From: Candidatus Tokpelaia sp.
GTDB taxonomy: Bacteria > Pseudomonadota > Alphaproteobacteria > Rhizobiales > Rhizobiaceae
Direction: 5' to 3'
NCBI RefSeq assembly: GCF_008636115.1
Contig: NZ_QLZD01000018.1
Location: forward strand, 1-64,000
DNA length: 64,000 nt
The notes under the pieces were generated by a model. The model was not told where the DNA came from and did no database searches. It saw only the letters and a program-made list of their open reading frames with translations. Every line of letters begins with the position of its first letter. Within the stretch, counting starts at the first letter, position 1. Positions 55,571 to 64,000 of the stretch are shown here, piece by piece. The position numbers were made by a program, and so were the translations under genes.

Positions 55571-57016
55571 ATGAAAATGCCGTTAAATATCGGCCTTATC
55601 CATTTTATCGGCATTGGCGGTATCGGCATGAGCGGCATTGCCGAGCTGCTGCATAATCTGGGCTATCAGGTGCAAGGCTCTGACCAGACGGAAAACGGCT
55701 TGACCAGACGCCTTGCCGCCAAAGGGATAAAAATTTTTATCGGCCATCAGGCGGCAAATCTGGGGGCGGCTGAAGTGGTGGTGATTTCCAGCGCGGTCAA
55801 ACCCGATAATGTCGAATATAAAGCCGCGCGCGCCAGATATTTGCCGATTGTGCGGCGGGCGGAAATGCTGGCTGAGCTGATGCGTTTTCGTCAGGCGGTG
55901 GCGATAGGCGGCACGCATGGCAAAACCACCACAACGTCGCTGGTCTCGGCTTTGCTGGAGGCCGGCGGGCTTGACCCGACCGTTATCAATGGCGGTATTA
56001 TCAATGCCCGCGGCACTAATGCCTATTTGGGCAGCGGCGATTTTATGGTGGTGGAGGCTGATGAAAGTGACGGCAGTTTTTTAAAATTGCCGGCCGATAT
56101 TGCAGTAATCACTAATATTGACCCCGAACATTTGGATTATTACGGTTCTTATGACAAAGTTTGCCGGGCTTTTTGCCAGTTTGTCGAAAATGTGCCGTTT
56201 TACGGCTTTGGCGTTTTATGTATTGACCACCCGCAAGTGCGGGCTTTGGCCGGCTCTATTACTGACCGCCGCATTATCACTTACGGCGCTGACAGCCGCG
56301 CTGATGTGCGTTTTGCCAATATACGGCGCGAAGGGGCGAAATCTGTATTTGATGTTATCATTTGCCGGCGCAAGGGTGATAAAGAAAAGGTGATAAAAAA
56401 TATTGCTTTGCCAATGCCGGGCGTGCACAATATTTCCAATGCCACGGCAGCGATTGCGGTGGCGCATGAGCTGGGGGTAAAGGCTGAAGCTATTAAAAAA
56501 GGCCTGTTATCCTTTGGCGGGGTAAAACGCCGTTTTACCCATACCGGTAGCTGGCAGGGAGTAGAGTTTTTTGATGATTACGGCCACCACCCGGTAGAAA
56601 TAAAGGCGGTTTTGCGCGCTGCGCGCGAGGTGGCGGGAGAGCATAAGGTCATTGCGATTATGCAGCCGCATCGCTACAGTCGTCTTGCCAGCCTGTTTGA
56701 TGATTTTGCCGCCTGTTTTGATGAGGCCGACTATGTCGCCATTGCTCCGGTTTATGCTGCCGGCGAAGAACCGATAGCCGGCGTTGACAGCATACATCTG
56801 GTAGAAAAAATACAGCGGGCCGGGCGGCTTGAAGCGCGTGCCCTAAGCGGGGTAGAGGCGGTGGCGCCATTTATCCGCGCAGTGGCAAAAAACGGCGATT
56901 GTGTGGTGTTTTTAGGCGCCGGTAATATTACCCAATGGGCGGAAGCCGTGCCGAAAGAGCTGAATGGGGAAGGCGCAGCGGCGGGGATCGTGCAGGGAGA
57001 AGCGCGCAAAGATTAA
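55571..57016 (+). CDS. murC: UDP-MurNAc--L-alanine ligase
   Basis: A 481-residue Mur ligase that adds the first amino acid. [18 protein letters not shown] at the N-terminus, ATP site [44 protein letters not shown] and [14 protein letters not shown], all typical of MurC. GCGAGGAG lies 8 nt before ATG 55571. Confidence 0.96.
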   Translation: MKMPLNIGLIHFIGIGGIGMSGIAELLHNLGYQVQGSDQTENGLTRRLAAKGIKIFIGHQAANLGAAEVVVISSAVKPDNVEYKAARARYLPIVRRAEMLAELMRFRQAVAIGGTHGKTTTTSLVSALLEAGGLDPTVINGGIINARGTNAYLGSGDFMVVEADESDGSFLKLPADIAVITNIDPEHLDYYGSYDKVCRAFCQFVENVPFYGFGVLCIDHPQVRALAGSITDRRIITYGADSRADVRFANIRREGAKSVFDVIICRRKGDKEKVIKNIALPMPGVHNISNATAAIAVAHELGVKAEAIKKGLLSFGGVKRRFTHTGSWQGVEFFDDYGHHPVEIKAVLRAAREVAGEHKVIAIMQPHRYSRLASLFDDFAACFDEADYVAIAPVYAAGEEPIAGVDSIHLVEKIQRAGRLEARALSGVEAVAPFIRAVAKNGDCVVFLGAGNITQWAEAVPKELNGEGAAAGIVQGEARKD

Positions 57017-57055
57017 GGCGGCGCAGGGCATGAGGGAGCATGAAAAGGGTTGGAT

Positions 57056-58030
57056 ATGGGGCAGTTTCAGGCGATTGACGGCGCGGCTTTATGGCAAAGC
57101 GCAGCGCTGCGCTCTATGCGGGCAAAAATGCGCGGCCAGGTTCAGGCCGGGGCGGAAATGAGCAAAATCACCTGGTTTCGCACCGGCGGTTTGGCTGAGC
57201 TCTTCTACCAGCCCGCTGATGAGGAGGATCTGGCGCAATTTCTGGCCGGGCTGCCGCGCTCTGTGCCGCTGACTGTGGTTGGCATTGGCTCTAATCTGCT
57301 GGTGCGGGACGGCGGCATAAAAGGCGTGGTGCTGCGCCTGCCGGCCAAAGGCTTTGGTCACATAGAGCCGGCGGGGGCAATGCGGCTTTTGGCCGGCGCT
57401 GCGGCCTCAGATAAGCGGCTGGCAGCAGCGGCGCTGGCAGCCGGGATTGGCGGTCTGGAATTTTATCACGGTATTCCCGGCAGTGTAGGCGGTGCCCTGC
57501 GCATGAATGCCGGCGCCAATGGCTGTGAGACGGCGGCAAGGGTGCTGGAGGTTCACGCGCTGGACAGGGCAGGGAAAAAACATGTGCTGACACGGCAGGA
57601 TATGGGCTTTTCTTATCGCCAGGCAAAGGCCGCGGCCGATTTGATTTTTACCAAAGCGCTGTTTGAAGGGGAAAAGGCTGATAAAGAGCAGATTGGGGCG
57701 GCAATGGCGGCGGTGCAAAGCCATCGTGAGGCTGTGCAGCCAATACGTGAAAAAACCGGCGGCTCCACTTTTCAAAATCCGCCGGGGCATTCAGCCTGGA
57801 AGCTGATTGACGCGGCCGGCTGCCGCGGCCTGACCATTGGCGGGGCGCAAATGTCACCCCTGCATTGTAATTTTATGATCAATACCGGCACTGCGACAGC
57901 CTATGATTTGGAAATGCTGGGGGAGACTGTGCGCTGCCGTGTTTTTGAGCATTGCGGCATAAAGCTGCAATGGGAAATTAAAAGATTAGGGCAGTTTTTG
58001 CCCGGGCAATCAATCCTGCCGACATTTTGA
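57056..58030 (+). CDS. murB: UDP-N-acetylenolpyruvoylglucosamine reductase
   Basis: A 324-residue type-II-like flavoenzyme reducing enolpyruvyl-UDP-GlcNAc to UDP-MurNAc. FAD-binding [41 protein letters not shown], active-site Ser in [12 protein letters not shown], and C-terminal [15 protein letters not shown] 57056 or TTG 57050 are both possible; AAAAGGG precedes both. Confidence 0.95.
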   Translation: MGQFQAIDGAALWQSAALRSMRAKMRGQVQAGAEMSKITWFRTGGLAELFYQPADEEDLAQFLAGLPRSVPLTVVGIGSNLLVRDGGIKGVVLRLPAKGFGHIEPAGAMRLLAGAAASDKRLAAAALAAGIGGLEFYHGIPGSVGGALRMNAGANGCETAARVLEVHALDRAGKKHVLTRQDMGFSYRQAKAAADLIFTKALFEGEKADKEQIGAAMAAVQSHREAVQPIREKTGGSTFQNPPGHSAWKLIDAAGCRGLTIGGAQMSPLHCNFMINTGTATAYDLEMLGETVRCRVFEHCGIKLQWEIKRLGQFLPGQSILPTF

Positions 58031-58709
58031 AGCAAAGAGCAGCAAATAAAAAGGAAAAGAGGTCTATAAACGGTTCAATATTATGATGAACACACAGAAG
58101 CTGTCTTTTACAAGCCGGAGATTACGGCAGAGCAGCTAAAAGCTGCGCGGCCGGCCGCTATCGGCACCGCCAAAAGAAATTATCACTTTGCCTATAAATA
58201 AGCGGATTATATAAATATAATTATACGCTAATATAATGCGCAATTCAGCCGGCAATATAGTAGCAAATGTTGCTTTTTTGCCATGAAGCCGGGCTCATTT
58301 GCTGCCGGCCCGTTTTTTAGCTTGTGCTTTTGCTGTTTCAGGCAATACTTGTTTTTGCCCTTCTGCAACTGATTCATCTGTTTTGTTTATTCGACTCTCC
58401 GGTCGCACGGGGCTGGGTTGAATCAGAGTATGGCGTTGTTGTTTCCGAATTATTTTTCAGACGCTGTTGCCGCGATATTTTATGTAAAAAGAGCAGAATT
58501 TTTTTCGCGAATCTTTTCAGTATGATGAGTCTTTTTAGCCCGTTTGCGGCGGGCAAGGCAAAGGCAAGGGGGCTTGGCTTTCGGCCAAATCTCTGATTCT
58601 TTAGAGAAAGGACGGGCCGTTGTGATTCGCTTGCCGGACACGGGTTTTACGCCTGTTCCAATGGGGTCTATTGCATTTTTTGATCAGCCGAACCGGGAGA
58701 GGTTTGACC
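58031..58709 (+). promoter_or_regulatory. ddlB-ftsQAZ upstream region with GANTC cluster
   Basis: 679 bp, the largest gap in the dcw cluster. Six GANTC sites lie within 236 bp (58393, 58420, 58509, 58527, 58595, 58624), about six times the chance expectation of one per 256 bp. An AT-rich segment (58200-58245) could hold a promoter. AGCAA/TTGCT followed by T6 (58262-58277) is a weak terminator for the upstream operon. A stopless 42-codon stretch at 58073-58201 has no start. A separate cell-cycle promoter for ddlB-ftsQAZ is inferred. Confidence 0.5.
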
Positions 58710-59630
58710 ATGGCAGAAAAACATGTTGCTGTCTTGATGGGCGGGCTGTCGCCTGAGCGTCCTGTCAGTCTGGCCTCAGGCAAAGCCTGCGCCGGCGCGC
58801 TGGAAGAGCTGGGTTACCGGGTTTCATCTGTTGATGTCGGGCGCGATATTGCTTTGCGACTGGCAGAATTAAAGCCTGATCTGGCCTTTAATGCGCTGCA
58901 CGGCCCTTTTGGCGAAGACGGCACTATTCAGGGCATATTGGAATATTTGCAAATTCCCTATACGCATTCAGGTGTTCTGGCTTCTGCCCTGGCTATGGAT
59001 AAAGCAGCAGCCAAGATTATTGCCGCCGCTGCCGGGGTTCATATTGCGCCCTCGGCGGTGATGAACCGTTTTGATTTGCGCGCCGGCCACCCGCTGCCGC
59101 TGCCTTATGTTGTCAAGCCGGTGAGGGAAGGCTCCAGCTTTGGCGTGGTGATTGTGCGGGAGGGCGCAGTGCCGCCGGCGCTGCTTTATGCCGATGACTG
59201 GCGCTATGGCGATGAGATAATGGCAGAAGCCTATATTCCCGGGCGCGAGCTGACCTGTGCGGTAATGGACGGCAAGGCGCTCGATGTTTGTGAAATTGTG
59301 CCTGACGGCGGCTATAGTTTTTATGATTATGAAGCAAAATATGCGCCCGGCGGCTCAAAACATGTTTGCCCGGCAAAAATTTCATCAAATATTTACCAAA
59401 ATATACAAAGAATGAGTCTGGCGGCGCATTGTGCTCTGGGCTGTCGCGGTATTAGCCGGTCGGATTTTCGTTATGACGAACAGGAAGGCCTGCTGCCTGT
59501 GTGGCTGGAGCTTAATACGCAGCCGGGTATGACACCAACTTCTCTTGTGCCTGATATTGCCAGGGCTTCAGGCTACAGCTTTGTTGATGTTGTGCGCTTT
59601 GCGGCAGAGGACGCATCATGTGCCAGATAA
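58710..59630 (+). CDS. ddlB: D-alanine--D-alanine ligase
   Basis: A 306-residue ATP-grasp ligase making D-Ala-D-Ala for mur[65 protein letters not shown], and C-terminal [17 protein letters not shown] with the metal-binding E-N pair. ATG 58710 has GGGAGAGG upstream. Overlaps ftsQ by 13 nt. Confidence 0.96.
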   Translation: MAEKHVAVLMGGLSPERPVSLASGKACAGALEELGYRVSSVDVGRDIALRLAELKPDLAFNALHGPFGEDGTIQGILEYLQIPYTHSGVLASALAMDKAAAKIIAAAAGVHIAPSAVMNRFDLRAGHPLPLPYVVKPVREGSSFGVVIVREGAVPPALLYADDWRYGDEIMAEAYIPGRELTCAVMDGKALDVCEIVPDGGYSFYDYEAKYAPGGSKHVCPAKISSNIYQNIQRMSLAAHCALGCRGISRSDFRYDEQEGLLPVWLELNTQPGMTPTSLVPDIARASGYSFVDVVRFAAEDASCAR

Positions 59631-60640
59631 AACACAGGCAAAATGTGTTTGTCTTGCCGTTTGCGCAGCATTGGCTGAGAGGCAATGCCGCCGCCGGGAG
59701 TTTATATGATTTACGGCCGGCGGGCGGGTTTTGGCCCGGCGGTGCTGCCGGGCAGGTAATGGGAAATATTTTGGTCAAGCGGGCAAATATAATGCGTTTT
59801 TGGCAGCGTTATCGCGTCTTTTTAAACCATATAGGCGGCACTGTGCATATTCCGCGTCATGCCGGCTCGATTGCCATGGTCGGCCTTATTGCCGGTATGG
59901 GCTGTTGGGGGCTGGTTATTGGCGGTCATGGCTGGCAGGCTTTGAAGCTGGCGGGTTCTGCTGTCGGGCTGGGTGTCGATAAAGTGCAGATAAGCGGCAA
60001 TAAGCGGGTTTCTGAAATTGATGTGCTCCAGGCTTTGGGGCTTGATGGTGACACTTCCCTGCCGATTTTGAATATTGATGAGGCGCAGGCCGTGCTGGCG
60101 CGCCTGCCATGGGTTGAGCATGTCTCTGTGCATAAAATTTACCCCGACAGGCTGGCTGTGGCGCTGACAGAAAAGCGGGCTTTTGCTGTGTGGCAAAAAG
60201 CGGGTGCGGTGGATATTATTGACGAACAGGGGCAGGTTATTGTGCCTTATAGCCGGGCAGAAGGGCGAGGCCTGCCGTTTTTTGTCGGCGAAGGAGCGGC
60301 TGGGGCCGCGCCGGCTTTTCTGGCTGCCATGCGGCAATTTCCTGAGCTTGGCGCCCGCGCCCGCGCTTATATTCGCGTTGCCGATCGCCGTTGGGATATT
60401 TTGCTGGATAATGGCCTGCGGATTAAACTGCCGGAGAAAGAGCCTTTTGCCCGGCTGGAGCTGGCTGCCGCTATGGATCGCCGCACCGGCCTGTTTGGTC
60501 GCGATATAGAAGAATTGGATTTGCGGCTTGAAGACCGGATTACCGTAGCTTTAGGGGCTGAAGCCTATGCGCGCCGTCTACAGGCAGTAGCTGCGGCAGA
60601 AAAGCGTGAAAAAGCTTTGAAAAACGGGGGGAGAGCATGA
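59618..60640 (+). CDS. ftsQ: cell division protein FtsQ
   Basis: A 340-residue bitopic division protein. A cytoplasmic tail of about 85 residues, one helix (about 87-107, [19 protein letters not shown]), POTRA domain ([23 protein letters not shown]), then beta domain ([48 protein letters not shown]). It recruits FtsL/FtsB. The ATG lies within the end of ddlB; the stop overlaps ftsA (ATGA), so translation is coupled. Confidence 0.93.
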   Translation: MCQIKHRQNVFVLPFAQHWLRGNAAAGSLYDLRPAGGFWPGGAAGQVMGNILVKRANIMRFWQRYRVFLNHIGGTVHIPRHAGSIAMVGLIAGMGCWGLVIGGHGWQALKLAGSAVGLGVDKVQISGNKRVSEIDVLQALGLDGDTSLPILNIDEAQAVLARLPWVEHVSVHKIYPDRLAVALTEKRAFAVWQKAGAVDIIDEQGQVIVPYSRAEGRGLPFFVGEGAAGAAPAFLAAMRQFPELGARARAYIRVADRRWDILLDNGLRIKLPEKEPFARLELAAAMDRRTGLFGRDIEELDLRLEDRITVALGAEAYARRLQAVAAAEKREKALKNGGRA

Positions 60641-61971
60641 ATATTGTTTCTTCTTCCCTGTTTGAGCAGGCTGCCTCCGGGCAGAAGACCGGATTATTGA
60701 CGGTTCTGGATATGGGTTCCAGCAAAATATCCTGCCTGATTGCCCGGCTTGTGCCGCTGCACAAGACATTGCATTTGCCCTGGCGCACCCATAAAGTGGA
60801 AGTTCTCGGTTTTGCGGCGCGGCAATCGCGCGGTATACGCGCCGGCCTGGTTATCGATATTGCTGCGGCTGAGCAGGTTGTGCGCAAGGTTATTGATGCG
60901 GCCGAGCGTATGGCCGGTTTGATGGTGAAATCGATTATTGTCAATTTTTCCGGCCGGCATATGAAAAGTGAGCGGCTTGAGGCGAAAATTACCCTGAATG
61001 AAGAGCGGGTTGAGCTGGCCGATATACGCCGCGTTATTGCCGCAGCCTGTGTGGCGCGCCGGGCCGTAAAGCGGCCGATTATTCACGCCGTGCCTTTGGC
61101 CTTCACCCTGGACGAAGATCGCGGCCTGGAAGATCCGCGCAATATGGCCGGCACGCAGCTCGGCATTGATATGCATTGCCTGGCGGTTGATACGGGGGCA
61201 GCGCGCAATCTGGAGCATTGCCTTAATCGCGCTTATCTGAAAGTGGAGGCGCTGGTGGCCACGCCTTATGCGGCCGCACTTTCCACTTTGCTGCGTGAGG
61301 AAACAATATTTGGCGCTACATGTGTAGATTTTGGCGGCGGCACAACCTCTTTTGCGATTTTTCGTAAGGGGAAATTTGTCCATGCGGATAGTCTTCCTGT
61401 TGGCGGGCAGCATATTACCGCCGATATTGCCCAGGGGCTTGCCATTTCGATAGAAGAAGCGGAGCGGTTGAAAATTATGCATGGATCTGTTGCGGATTAT
61501 GCCGGCAGTGATGACAGTTATATTGCTGTCAATAGGCCTGCTTATGCCGGGACACGGCGCTTTAGCCGCAAGGAGCTGGCAAAAATTATCCGCGCCAGGG
61601 TGGAGGAAATCGGCGAAATGGTGCGCGATCGCAGTAATCGCGCCGGGTTTCGCCCGGTTGCGGGGCAGCGGCTGGTCTTGACCGGCGGCGCTTCACAGCT
61701 TGCCGGCCTGCCCGATATTATGCACATGATTTGCCGGATAAAGCCGCGTATTGGCCGCCCATTGGGGATTTCCGGCCTGCCTTTGGAGGCGCGCAGCGGT
61801 GCTTATGCCGCTCTGGCCGGCCTGTCTGTTTATCCGCAATCTTTGGGGTTTTCTGAACAGGAATTTAACTTGTCGGGGGCAGAATATGAACCGGGCAAAA
61901 AATTGAAAAAGGCAGGTCAGCGGTTTTTACAGTCGGTTAACGGCTGTGTGAAGGTTTTTAAAGGTTTTTAA
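60637..61971 (+). CDS. ftsA: cell division protein FtsA
   Basis: A 444-residue actin-like protein anchoring FtsZ to the membrane. Phosphate-1 loop TVLDMGSSKISCLIA, VNFSGRHMKSE in the 1C domain, phosphate-2 CVDFGGGTTSFAIF, adenosine motif LVLTGGASQLAGLPDI. The C-terminal FLQSVNGCVKVFKGF is the amphipathic membrane helix. Normal length. Confidence 0.96.
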   Translation: MNIVSSSLFEQAASGQKTGLLTVLDMGSSKISCLIARLVPLHKTLHLPWRTHKVEVLGFAARQSRGIRAGLVIDIAAAEQVVRKVIDAAERMAGLMVKSIIVNFSGRHMKSERLEAKITLNEERVELADIRRVIAAACVARRAVKRPIIHAVPLAFTLDEDRGLEDPRNMAGTQLGIDMHCLAVDTGAARNLEHCLNRAYLKVEALVATPYAAALSTLLREETIFGATCVDFGGGTTSFAIFRKGKFVHADSLPVGGQHITADIAQGLAISIEEAERLKIMHGSVADYAGSDDSYIAVNRPAYAGTRRFSRKELAKIIRARVEEIGEMVRDRSNRAGFRPVAGQRLVLTGGASQLAGLPDIMHMICRIKPRIGRPLGISGLPLEARSGAYAALAGLSVYPQSLGFSEQEFNLSGAEYEPGKKLKKAGQRFLQSVNGCVKVFKGF

Positions 61972-62034
61972 CGCAACGGAATTTCGCGTCTCAAAGGCAT
62001 TTTTGGCGCGGGCAATGGTGAGAGAGGTAAGACT

Positions 62035-63987
62035 ATGACAATCCAACTGCAAAAGCCGGATATAACCGAGCTTAAGCCGCGTATTAGTGTTTTTGGTGTC
62101 GGCGGCGGCGGCGGCAATGCTGTCAATAATATGATCAATGCCGGGTTGCAGGGTGTTGAATTTGTCGTCGCCAATACGGACGCCCAGGCTTTGACCATGT
62201 CCAAAGCGGAAAGACGCATTCAACTGGGTGTCAATGCGACAGACGGGTTAGGCGCCGGTTCTCACCCTGAAATCGGCCGCGAAGCGGCCGAAGAATGCCT
62301 TGATGAAATTATGGATCATCTGGGCAGCTCGCATATGGTTTTTGTAACCGCCGGCATGGGCGGCGGCACCGGCACCGGGGCGGCGCCGGTTATTGCCCGC
62401 GCGGCGCGCGAAAAGGGTATTTTGACTGTCGGAGTGGTGACCAAACCTTTTCATTTTGAAGGGCAGCGCCGCATGAAAACGGCAGAGGCAGGCATTGAGG
62501 AATTGCAGAAAAATGTCGATACATTGATTGTCATTCCCAATCAGAATTTGTTTCGTATCGCCACGGAGCAAACAACTTTTGCCGATGCTTTTTCTATGGC
62601 TGATCAGGTTTTATATTCCGGTGTGGCCTCTATTACCGATTTAATGGTGCATGAAGGCCTGGTTAATCTGGATTTTGCCGATGTGCGCTCGGTTATGCAG
62701 AAAATGGGCAAAGCCATGATGGGCACAGGCGAGGCTTCTGATAATGGCCGGGCACTGGCGGCGGCGGAAGCAGCCATTGCCAATCCGCTGCTGGACGAAA
62801 CCTCAATGCGCGGGGCGCGCGGCCTGCTGATTTCTATCACCGGCGGGCGCGATATGACTTTGTTTGAGGTAGATGAAGCGGCTAATCGTATTCGCGAGGA
62901 AGTAGACCCGGACGCCAATGTTATTTTCGGTGCCATTATTGATGAAGCGCTGGAAGGCATTATTCGCGTTTCCGTGGTAGCAACCGGCATTGATGCCCGC
63001 TCTGCCGATGCTGTCGGCAGTAATGATTTTGTCGGTTCTGCCGCTTTGTCGGCAGGGCAGGCCGCCGCTTCGCTTTTAAAAAAAGACTCTCCGGCTGTAG
63101 CAGCAGCGGCAGTAGCTCCGGCTAATATCGGTTATGATGAAGAAGAGGATTTTGACGCCGATAAAGAAGCGGCAGAAGACTCTTATGCCGAGGCCGGCGT
63201 GAGCGATAATCGGGCTGCGGGCCGGTTTCCCGGCAATGGCGGGCGCGCCAATACAGGCAGCCAGAGCCGCATGAATATACAGGCTTCTTTTAACGGCAAT
63301 CGCTCAGGTCTTGTTACTGCTCGTGAGGCAGAAGCAATGCCGGCGGAATTACCGCCGGAAATTGCAACGGATAATGCTGCTCCGGCTGAGGAAAATGCCG
63401 CTGTTTCTGCCCGCGCGGCTCAGACTATGCGTGTCTCGGCAGAGATGACTATGAATGCGCCGGCGCCTAATGCGCTTCATGGTGGCGGCGGCCTGGGTCA
63501 GCCTGTCTCGCGGCACACTATGCCGGCTGCAGGGCAGCCGAGCCTGGCCGGGCAGCGCGAGGCAGATCCCTTTTCTCTTAAGGACAGGGAAGATTTCTCT
63601 GCTGAATTGCGGCAGAATTTTTCGCCGCGAGACAGGGAAGAACGGGCGGAATCGGTAAACGGCGCCCGCGGTTTTATCAAAAAACTGCAGAGCTTTTTTG
63701 GCGGCGGTGATGATAATGCCGCCCGGCTGGAGCCGGCAGAAGAAGAGACTGACAATCAGGCTAATGGCCGCCGCAACGGCCGCGCCGGCCGGCCTGATGC
63801 GGCTTTTACTGAGATGACAGTGCGTGCGCCGGGCCGCCCGGCCAATATGGCGCGTCCGGCTGCCATGCAGCGCCCGGATACTATGCTTTACGGCAATCAG
63901 CGGGTGCAGGCGCGTATGGCGCTGCAGGAAGATAAAGAGGAAGAAAAGCTGGAAATCCCGGCTTTCTTACGCCGGCAAAGCCATTAA
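62035..63987 (+). CDS. ftsZ: cell division GTPase FtsZ
   Basis: A 650-residue tubulin homologue forming the Z-ring. GTPase domain (about 15-320): [14 protein letters not shown], the tubulin signature [15 protein letters not shown], and T7-loop [12 protein letters not shown] linker of about 310 residues rich in Ala, Glu and Arg follows, long even for rhizobia. The C-terminal peptide [12 protein letters not shown] binds FtsA and other partners. AGAGAGGTAAG precedes ATG 62035. 63 bp after ftsA. Confidence 0.97.
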   Translation: MTIQLQKPDITELKPRISVFGVGGGGGNAVNNMINAGLQGVEFVVANTDAQALTMSKAERRIQLGVNATDGLGAGSHPEIGREAAEECLDEIMDHLGSSHMVFVTAGMGGGTGTGAAPVIARAAREKGILTVGVVTKPFHFEGQRRMKTAEAGIEELQKNVDTLIVIPNQNLFRIATEQTTFADAFSMADQVLYSGVASITDLMVHEGLVNLDFADVRSVMQKMGKAMMGTGEASDNGRALAAAEAAIANPLLDETSMRGARGLLISITGGRDMTLFEVDEAANRIREEVDPDANVIFGAIIDEALEGIIRVSVVATGIDARSADAVGSNDFVGSAALSAGQAAASLLKKDSPAVAAAAVAPANIGYDEEEDFDADKEAAEDSYAEAGVSDNRAAGRFPGNGGRANTGSQSRMNIQASFNGNRSGLVTAREAEAMPAELPPEIATDNAAPAEENAAVSARAAQTMRVSAEMTMNAPAPNALHGGGGLGQPVSRHTMPAAGQPSLAGQREADPFSLKDREDFSAELRQNFSPRDREERAESVNGARGFIKKLQSFFGGGDDNAARLEPAEEETDNQANGRRNGRAGRPDAAFTEMTVRAPGRPANMARPAAMQRPDTMLYGNQRVQARMALQEDKEEEKLEIPAFLRRQSH

Positions 63988-64000
63988 TTTGCCCTTTTTG

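Noticed and set aside
58073-58201. 42-codon coding-like stretch (QYYDEHTEAVFYKPEITAE and on) after murB
   Set aside because: It has no usable start codon and an in-frame stop just upstream. It could be a gene fragment, but the evidence is too thin.
58324-58596. 90-codon ORF upstream of ddlB
   Set aside because: Composition is not protein-like, and it overlaps the GANTC-rich control region; no homology recognised.
1-64000. tRNA genes, CRISPR arrays, insertion sequences, prophage genes
   Set aside because: Looked for and not found; no cloverleaf, regularly spaced repeats, transposase or phage motifs were seen.

Overview
The window is a chromosomal segment of an alphaproteobacterium, most likely of the order Hyphomicrobiales (Rhizobiales) and related to the Brucella/Bartonella group. 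This rests on gene content: the cell-cycle regulators CtrA, ChpT and SciP lie together with fliJ, next to an EipA/DUF1134 envelope protein. A moxR-DUF58-DUF4159 operon, a petABC operon preceded by an ABC exporter, and an alphaproteobacterial type-A RNase P RNA are also present. The window ends in a nearly complete dcw cluster running to ftsZ. Genus and species cannot be fixed from the sequence alone. No tRNA, rRNA, insertion sequence, prophage or CRISPR array was seen.

Layout: 1-684 holds two 133-bp direct repeats and no convincing gene. 685-3878 is the cell-cycle block (sciP, fliJ, ctrA, chpT). 4117-8688 has eipA, a coiled-coil membrane protein, an NCS2 purine permease broken by one extra T, and the CCA-adding enzyme. 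8862-16455 is the moxR operon of four genes. 16591-18118 has a small DNA-binding-like protein and hemF. 18362-23890 is an ABC exporter, petABC and apt. 24247-28716 has two tandem cytochrome b561 paralogues, a DUF475/TerC-like membrane protein with a strongly structured leader, and pncA. 28920-34900 has ugd, a GT39-type glycosyltransferase, a LAB_N protein, a GT2 glycosyltransferase and a small hypothetical. 35066-40909 has ettA, a DUF2293 protein and three murein hydrolases (GH25, amidase, lytic transglycosylase). rnpB and mntH follow. From 43124 to the end runs rsmH-ftsL-ftsI-murE-murF-mraY-murD-ftsW-murG-murC-murB-ddlB-ftsQ-ftsA-ftsZ, which makes UDP-MurNAc-pentapeptide, exports it as lipid II and builds the division septum. 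Many junctions there overlap by a few bases, so translation is probably coupled.

The most interesting content is not a gene. About twelve copies of a short palindromic element (core GGACAGGCTGGCCTGTGG) are scattered between genes and inside four genes: hemF, the GT39 gene (three copies), ftsL and murD (two copies). Inside genes the element is read in all three sense frames and once antisense, and it adds extra low-complexity residues to conserved enzymes. Several copies have different outer stems that stay complementary, so the fold appears to be conserved. Long copies carrying TGA occur only between genes; every in-gene copy is a shortened form with no stop. This resembles Rickettsia palindromic elements but has a different sequence. 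A second notable region is upstream of ftsW: the first 42 nt of ftsW are duplicated 180 nt upstream as the start of a 45-codon leader ORF, and a 12-nt segment between the copies is perfectly complementary to both, an arrangement like a translational attenuator. A similar short duplication occurs at the 3' end of hemF.
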